Below, piece by piece: positions 56,849 to 64,000 of a stretch of DNA of 64,000 nucleotides. The DNA lies in assembly GCA_014607495.2 (NCBI GenBank), contig CP053167.1, positions 6,448,001 to 6,512,000 of the forward strand, read 5' to 3'. The translations under genes and the position numbers were made by a program. The stretch comes from Carposina sasakii (taxonomy: Eukaryota; Arthropoda; Insecta; Lepidoptera; Carposinidae). The notes beneath the pieces are model-generated. The model made no database searches, was not told the origin of the DNA, and worked only from the letters and a program-made list of their open reading frames with translations. The stretch's first letter is position 1, and each line of letters opens with the position of its first letter.

Positions 56849-57108
56849 CAGAGTGTAACAAAAAGGGTATGTTAAACGAAAAGCTATGTAAATAGCCCAC
56901 TGTAGAGAACCTATCCACAAACTTTGAGACTCGAAATCACATGTTTATTTTTCCTGATAGTATGGAGAATTTTTAAATATCTCAGGAATTTTCATACAAT
57001 CTTGAAAAATAAAAATGTAATTTCGAGTCTCAAATTTTGGAAATAGGTTCTCTATAGTGGGCTATTTACATAGCCTTTCGCTTAACATACCCTTTCTGTT
57101 ACACCCTG
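56849..57108. mobile_element. 260-bp foldback MITE, family Q, complete copy
   Basis: Arms of more than 110 bp, starting CAGAGTGTAACAAAAAGGG on the left and (reversed) CAGGGTGTAACAGAAAGGG on the right, leave a very short centre. TA flanks both ends. It begins about 25 bp after the tRNA-like module. Confidence 0.8.
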
Positions 57109-57111
57109 TAA

Positions 57112-58405
57112 ATTAGGCTAGATTATTTTGTATCTTAGTCTATTAAACTTTTAAATGACAATCGACATAATTGAGATAAGAAATTGAGATAAATCAAAAT
57201 TAAAATTTTGCCCAAAATTTATTGAAAATCTAATGTAATCATATTAACCGTTTTACGTCAAAAAACTAATTAAATTCGAAATTTAAATCACTAAACGTTA
57301 CACCACCAACTTAACGGCCATAATACTTGTAAGTACGCCATAATAGCCTCAGCATACTATCTACTAACTGAAACATATTAAAAGCAGCTCCATATAAATC
57401 CGAGTTATAACCACTCTATACCACTCCTTACCTGTCACATACAGGTTGTGGGTAAACAGTAGCTGTTGTCATTAATACATGCCGGCCTATACCACATACC
57501 AGCACACAATACACCCTGTATATACCTGTAAAACAAACAATATTGACCCCTAAAGTAATGCCATAAGGTTGACAAGACGGGAATGGTGCAGGTGTCGCGA
57601 AACGGCGGGTGCGTTGACTCCTTTTAATAGTTATTGCGCTGATGCAGGGTTTACATGATGCTGGTTTTGCATCCTGCTCTAAAAGTACCCTTATCCCACT
57701 AATAGTAATATGTACTTACTTATTTGTTCTTTCTCTTCAATTAAAAATTCCTAATTATTTATTTCAAGTCATTAAAACTTAAATATAATTGTATTAATTG
57801 AAGCTCCAAAAATATGTCAGAAGATGGAACCAGATTGTTGTTATATTGTTTTCTAGGGTTTTTCAGGCTGCAATCTTATGCAACGATACTAATAAAACTA
57901 GTGGAAAGTTTCTAAATTTAAGTAAAAAAAATTTTGTAACTTGTGTTTTTGATGACTATGTGAGTAGAGCAGGTAGAATCATACATAATCCATCAAACTG
58001 TGATTTTTGTAACATCTTGTAAAAATATCGGAATAAATATAATGTGTCTTCTATAAATTATAGTGTGTCTTCAGCAACAAACACCATTCTATTTTAATAA
58101 CGAGACACCTAAATAGAAACGTCAAATGATCCACGAGGACGTTAATCATCACTTCTCATCTGACGGAAGTAAGGAATTATGTCCCCGTTAAAATAGCTCC
58201 ATATAGGCCTACCAGGAAAAATTGCGTCCAAGAAAAATGCTCTAAGGACGTGGCGCTAGCATCTTTATATGATACCTGAGATTGTTTTAATATTTTACAG
58301 TTTCTACTTTTAATCGAGGGTCTTAATTGGGTAAAAAGGGTTACCCTACACGGAAAGATTGCTACATAGCGACGATGTTGAGTTGTCTTAGGTAATCACA
58401 CTTAT
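57112..58405. other. non-coding stretch
   Basis: A 74-codon frame at 57798-58022 has no recognisable domain. Nothing else recognised. Confidence 0.4.
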
Positions 58406-58411
58406 TATGTA

Positions 58412-58748
58412 CTAGAGGACGCCCGCGACTCCGTCCGCGTGGACTTCAGAAAAAACAAAATGTCGAAATTATCCGGAATGAAAACATTTCCCCGTGATAA
58501 AAAGTAAGCCTATATGTTAAGTGGGACCTGTCACAATATATTACTGAAAACTGCATTGAAATCGGTTCAGCCGTTTCTGAGATTAGCGTGCACAAACGTA
58601 CAGATAAACAGACAAAAATTCCAAAAATCATTCTTTTGGGTACCTACTATTGCGTTGATAAAGGTCTCCTATAATATTTTTTCTCGCATATATCTTCTAT
58701 GTACAGACAGACAGCGAGCCGTTACTTATTTATTATATGTATAGAAGA
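58412..58748 (-). mobile_element. non-autonomous Helitron-like element, complete reversed copy
   Basis: Reading from 58748: TCTTCTATACATATAATAAA after A, ending GGGCGTCCTCTAG before T at 58412. It is the closest relative of 28805-29126 over its whole length (CTCCTATAATATTTTTTCTC, ACTATTGCGTTGATAAAGG in reverse). Confidence 0.7.
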
Positions 58749-58754
58749 TGTATT

Positions 58755-60735
58755 AACAGGCATTTCTGTATAAGTACATACTAAATGTAATAAACTTTTA
58801 CTCTGATAACACGGCGGCCATCTTGGCGGTTAATGGCATCACATTAGGTATAATCTAGGCAGCCTTATCATTAGGCTTAGGGTTAGCCTCGTTGACTATA
58901 CTTTTCTGGTATTTTTACCAAATTTGTACAACTATGTTATGCGCATTACAAGGATTTGATATTAATCGTCTATGCTGTAGAAAGCCAGAATGCAGTCATA
59001 GAAAACTACATTGCAATCTGCGAAAATACCTCTCAATCTCAAATTTTGTCGCATTTGAGATTGAGAGGCTTGTCCATTAAGGCTTGAAAGCGTGCCAAAA
59101 AAAGTTACATTAGTAAATAAAAATCGAAAATCATAACATAACCCTCTCTGGCGCAGACTGGTAAGTCTATTTACCTACTAAATAATCCATGACCCTCAAG
59201 ATCAATCTTTGGGTCGAAGGCAAAATGCAACAATGAAATCTACGAATTCAATAATCACGTTCAAATATGCGTAGCTTTGCTAGATATATGCTATGTGCTA
59301 TGGCTAATGTCTATGTGAAGCATGAACAAATAGCTCCATCTAGGATATAAGAAACAAAAAAAAATATTTTTCGAACATTTTTTATTTTGTGTTTTTACTC
59401 GAACTTTTCATATAAAAACCAAAGCAATCAAAAGTTAGTCCCGATGTCAGGATTGATAATAATTTAGTCTGATATGGCATTTAAATAATATCTAGAGCTC
59501 GCTCATACCAGAAAACAATTTAAATGTAAATTTTAATCCGAACCAAAACCCAGTATGCGACAATATCGACACTTACTACAAAGTTACACAAATAGTTAAA
59601 ACAGTTTGTAATCTAGCAATAGTAATACTTTATCGACCAAAACCGACAATACTCTGTCGCAACTTCCTACGATAATCAACATGATTGCGCCCGCGGCTTT
59701 GTCTGCTTTGTTTGCAAAATACTTACATCGTAACATTTCAAGGATTCAAAACTGATGGATATAATTCCCAGCTAGAGGTTATCTGGCAGGAATGTTTCTA
59801 TTATGGAAGAGGGATACTACTATAAGCAGTAAGTATAGAACAATATTACATTTTCATGCATTAGAAGTTAATGGGCGCTAGTCAAGTGATATTGTGACTT
59901 TGGCTCGGAACTTATAAGAGAATAAAAACTAGCTATCTCTTGTGAAGACGAATTGAGTAATTAGGGTAGATTTTTCAATAAGCAAATTGTTCTAACTGGT
60001 GTATTAATTTGATGCTACCTTTTTGTAAAACTTGATCGAGATACAGACATCATCAACTTTATCTTTCAAATAGACCTATCTGACCATTTGAAAAATCAGC
60101 CCTAAGGGCAATTATTCTGCCAGTAGTTGAGGTTACATAAAGTGCAAAACGTCGATCAAACTATTTTAAACGTATTTTTACTAAAAGTAAGCCTTATAAC
60201 TGATCAAAAAATTTGCCTTTTTTGTAAGTACGCTAAGTAACATTATTAGTTACATTATTTTGTTTGCCTTTCATAAATCTCAACTTTCTTTGTCAACCTA
60301 ACATTATTATGGCAATCGGCTGTTAGTTAAAGGTTATCTATTTCGAAAGCGATCTATTGGTGAAATATCATGTTATTTAAATAGCAAACCTTCTATTGCT
60401 GTAATCTAGTAATAACGTTTATCACCTAGAACCGACAAAGGCTAACGCAATTTCCCTATTTAATGTAAACGTAGATTCAGACGGATTTCGTTTGTACGAT
60501 ATTAGTTGTTTAGAGTTTAGCATTACAAATTCTTTGCTATTAGGTACGTAGGATTATGCAATAACTTGCTTAAGAATAAACATTAATGAGGTAATTTATA
60601 AGGTATTAGAAGTTCTTTACAAAAGTAAGAAATCCTTAAGGCACCTATTACACTACTCACTATTAGTGGCTATTGTAATGGATAAACATTACATGGTACA
60701 GAAATGGACACATCAATATCAAGGTTTTGGACTTC
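58755..60735. other. 2-kb non-coding stretch with one perfect hairpin
   Basis: CCTCTCAATCTCAAAT (59029-59044), an 8-base loop and the exact inverse (59053-59068). No gene or repeat family member recognised in the rest. Confidence 0.45.
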
Positions 60736-60741
60736 ATTCCG

Positions 60742-60894
60742 AAGGGTCGGTTCATCAGGCAAACGCACTAATGCATCATCGGTCGAGTGTGAAAGGTTGA
60801 ATGTTTTGTCTTATTTAAAATAATAAAGCCTGTTCAGACGTTACGCGACCGACAAATACGTGACGGATTTTCCGTTAGATGTGAACCGACCCTT
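60742..60894. mobile_element. short inverted-repeat element (AAGGGTCGGTTCA ends)
   Basis: AAGGGTCGGTTCATC at the left and GTGAACCGACCCTT at the right are inverted repeats around 125 bp of unrelated DNA. No clear target duplication. Confidence 0.55.
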
Positions 60895-61006
60895 AAGTCC
60901 ACTTCTTTTTTTCCTGCTCTGTTATCTTAAGTCCACTAAAACCACTAATTAAGGATATTACGATTTACGTAGTATTTACGTAGTATTTCTGTAAATCCAT
61001 TAGGTA

Positions 61007-61866
61007 ATTACCTGGTAGCGCTACTTGTACTTACTTATACCTACTAGTGTTTATTCTTACACAATATATAATATTATCTCACGAACATATCATTGTTATG
61101 TTTCTTTAGATATTCATTTAATTTCCTTCACAAATTATTTTACAACTTGGTAGCCTGACCTTTATTTAATTTATCCACCCATAAATATAAATTGACATTT
61201 AACACCGGGATAAATGGTGATTCTTCGAACAAAATCACATTATACAATATATAAAATCCCGATACGCTCGGCTGACACTTTCAGGGCAATACTTGTTCTT
61301 GTTTGTAGATAGGAGATAAGGTTGTAACACTGTACAATCACTGAACTTCAAGCCGCATGTAGTGGAATAACTCAGGTGTCATTAGCAGAAACTCAAAAAT
61401 ATTGCCACAGAGGAGTAACGATGTGGTGGGGCAACATGGAATATTTGAATGTAGGCGTAAAAATTTTCATGGGAAGTTTTTCTTAAAGGACCATGCGTAC
61501 GTTAGAAAACCAATATTTTAGTAGATCTTAATATAATAAGCAAATTAATAACTGCTTTACCTTAGGATGGATAAAAAAATATTGATTTCTAAGAATTCAA
61601 ACTTCAGACTGCAGACTTCTTTTCAAGACCCTATTATATTTTTTCTGGATTCACGACCCCGGGCTCAAAGGATTCTGTTTGATGCTAAAAAGCTTAGCTT
61701 AATACTTCTTAAGCTTCTTAATTATTTTATACAATTTTCCCAATTCCAATCTTCGTTCCTCCAGTTGGTGTACCGCATCAATCATCATACGAGGACCTGA
61801 CTGTAAACTACGTCAGCCGGTACCGATGGGGAGATAGCAGCTACGCAAGTAGCGCTACCAGGTAAT
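61007..61866. repeat. 21-bp exact inverted pair 820 bp apart
   Basis: ATTACCTGGTAGCGCTACTT plus G at 61007-61027 and its exact inverse at 61846-61866. The enclosed DNA is AT-rich with a 77-codon frame at 61567-61800 of no known domain. Confidence 0.6.
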
Positions 61867-61869
61867 AAC

Positions 61870-62925
61870 TTATCCACCATTCCCCCTGCGGCTATTGAGG
61901 CTTTGGAAGAAGGACTAAGAGGAGGCCTGAGAACGTCATGGAAATTGTAGAAATTCTAGAAAGGAGTCAGGTCAAGAATACCTTAATACGATGGGAATGC
62001 ATAAAGAATATTGTTAAATTCAATGATGCGAAAGAGGTCTCAGTATAAAATAGATAGATACGAGTATAGATGTGTCAGTAGCATAGAAAATGGAGGTCCG
62101 TGATCTCTTACTACCTATAAATCTTCGAGAAAATGTTATAGAATCTATAGAAAATAGTGTCACCGTTATACGCTTAATTGTCAGAAGGATCCGTAATAGA
62201 CACATGTTAGACAATGATTGGATACTGCGTATTGTCACTTGTACTGCGTTATTCCGTCTTTGCAGTCGGAATAAATTAGCGGTAAAGTGAAGTAGGTGTA
62301 AATTTTATTATCGCATCTCCTTGTTGTCCTTTCTTCGTGATAGAGAAGCTATTGAGAGCGAACTGAATACATAGAATGGGAGAGATGTTTTTTTTTTAAA
62401 AGGTTTTCTTATGGGCTATATCACGGCAATATCTTTAAGTGGGGCAGTTCTTAAAAACATGTTAAGACTCGGGTTATTGAGTGAGATCTATAGTTATCTC
62501 GTAACTAGTGTTCAATGCAATAAAATATACTTTAAGGTCATTATAATGAAAACAGAACAATATGGTTTTCGGTAATTAGCTATCGAGTTGAAAAAAATAT
62601 TATATTTAAATTAACATTTTTATTTATTTAGTACATTTATACTGTTCTATATCAATTATGTTATAGAACATAACCTTTTTTATATTGCTTCAAATGTTCA
62701 TTCAGGTTAACCGTGGCCATAGGTAACCTTCAACAGCTTAATTTCATATTTAAGTAGAAGTAAAAAGCAGAACAATAAATGGACATACATCCACAAATTA
62801 AAATTAGGTATATGCATAAACTAAAATAATCCAAATAAATTGATGTGAGTCTATTTAAACTGTGCAAACATGTGCAAACAAGATTGCACATGTAAAGGCA
62901 AAAGAGAAGCAACGGATGCAGCTAC
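61870..62925. other. non-coding stretch
   Basis: Overlapping frames on both strands at 62020-62290 have no domain I can name. AT-rich otherwise. Confidence 0.4.
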
Positions 62926-62929
62926 AAGA

Positions 62930-62973
62930 GTCATCATTTACAGCCCTGAGAAGTCCACTGTTGGACATAGGCC
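62930..62973 (-). repeat. LINE or SINE 3' tail, reversed
   Basis: TCATCATTTACAGCCCTGAG and AGTCCACTGTTGGACATAGG match 13650-13700. AAGAGT on both sides (62926, 62978) may be the target duplication. It sits inside a 99-codon frame. Confidence 0.6.
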
Positions 62974-62979
62974 ATTTAA

Positions 62980-63765
62980 GAGTAACAACAAAAAATCACT
63001 TACCTACACCAGGATTTGCAACTAAGGAAAATGTAATAGAAATAGGTGAAAATGAAAAGTTGTCAACAAAAACCAATGAAAACAAAACCTTCAACCAATA
63101 CATTATAGGAGTTAGTTCAGAATATGAAGCTGAAACAGCAGAACAGGTTGCATTTGCTTGAGGGCTCGTCATTTAGCATGTACGGACTGCAGAGAAGGAA
63201 TTTATTAGTTTTGTCTGAAATCCTAATGTTTTGTTACAAAATGAATTGTTGTTATTATTATTTATGGAGAGTCGTTTTTGCGGTTGTTTAGTCGTGAATG
63301 TAATGTCTATTTATATTTAGTATATTGTAGTAACGGCGGTGATAAATTTGAAAAATGCCTGAGGCAGATTAATTGTACGGGATTCTTGGTAGTCTAGTCT
63401 TTTACTCATGTTAATGGACTAAACTGAGATTATTACTAATTTTAATGGTTTATGAGCAAAGTGGATAATAACATTGATGACCTTCTTGTCCGTTTGGCTG
63501 ATATTTCTCAGCGTCGTAAAATATTTAGATAAATATGAAATTTTAATAATCCGCACATAAAACAAAGTTGCTATAAAATATGCGTTCTCTTGGGGTTTGT
63601 TAAAAAATTTGGTTGTTAATATTTTTTATTTACTATATTACATAGAGCAGATAGTTACCCGCGATTTCGATTAGGTCGTTAGTCCATTTGCGAGGTGGCG
63701 TTCCCATCGCTTACCGGTACCTACGCTACATCTAGAACTTTTCGGTTATTTTCTTTCGCGTGTCG
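62980..63765. other. non-coding stretch
   Basis: The second half of an unassigned 99-codon frame ends at 63161. Nothing else recognised. Confidence 0.4.
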
Positions 63766-63771
63766 TCATGA

Positions 63772-63835
63772 ACACAAATAGGCCTCCCCCTAGGCACACC
63801 ACAAGGGTCGATCTTATAGTGGGTTTTTGCCCATA
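63772..63835 (-). repeat. SINE-like family S, diverged tail fragment
   Basis: AAATAGGCCTCCCCCTAGGC, ACACCACAAGG and GGGTTTTTGCCCATA follow the family order without the terminal CACTGCTGG part. Confidence 0.5.
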
Positions 63836-64000
63836 AACAAATACATGCACATACATACATTTATAGTTACGCCCATTATCCCCCAAAGAGGTTGGGAAGA
63901 AGTGTGCAATTTACACACTTTCTTTTTACCACATAGCCTACTAACGTCAACGTGGTAAGGGGTGAGCCTACCGCCGGTTTTTGTCATTCTAAATAAGCTT
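63836..64000. other. end of window, diverged repeat
   Basis: GTTACGCCCATTATCCCCCA and GGTAAGGGGTGAGCCTACCG suggest a repeat somewhat like family T, but the match is too weak to name. Confidence 0.35.

Noticed and set aside
62862..63161. 99-codon frame
   Set aside because: Contains a LINE tail in its middle and has no recognisable domain; mentioned only as a low-interest observation.

Overview
The window looks like AT-rich, repeat-dense insect nuclear DNA, most probably from a moth or butterfly. I infer this from the repeat types I can read: LINE tails ending in GATTTG or AAATA runs, Helitron-like elements with TC...CTAG termini, short interspersed repeats ending in a tag that includes CAGTGGACTGC, and TA-flanked foldback elements. 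No rRNA or CRISPR is visible. There is one convincing host protein-coding gene.

Region 1-4.5 kb: six coding exons on the minus strand (4485 down to 724) join with exact phase agreement into 264 codons of a C2H2 zinc-finger protein with five tandem fingers. Both ends are missing: the last histidine of finger 5 must be in an exon beyond position 1, and the start codon lies further upstream at higher coordinates. Four of the five fingers are cut by introns, and the phases only fit this order, which makes the model strong. The finger signatures recall the Fezf/Earmuff group, but I do not assign a gene name.

Region 4.5-64 kb: no second host gene could be recognised. If the zinc-finger gene starts far upstream, much of this could be its 5' intron. 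Three minus-strand segments ending in GTAAGT donors (16.0, 41.67 and 46.64 kb) are possible untranslated first exons. A cluster of ATCGAT sites at 45.2-47.3 kb, including three exact TATCGATA octamers in 450 bp, is the best promoter or insulator candidate.

The rest is a dated mobile-element landscape. It holds non-autonomous DNA elements with visible target duplications (a 395-bp hAT-like element with an 8-bp duplication and two paralogous empty sites in the same window; a 257-bp element with a 10-bp duplication; a 393-bp element flanked by TATAGG; TA-flanked foldbacks), Helitron-like copies, more than a dozen copies of one LINE-dependent SINE-like family, two families with tRNA-like promoter boxes, decayed LINE ORF2 C-termini, and a broken copia element (LTR, primer-binding site and gag start). 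Several insertions are nested, giving relative ages. The most striking non-element structures are a perfect 38-bp inverted repeat with a 1-base spacer at 52.6 kb and a perfect 25-bp direct repeat 271 bp apart at 52.9/53.2 kb.
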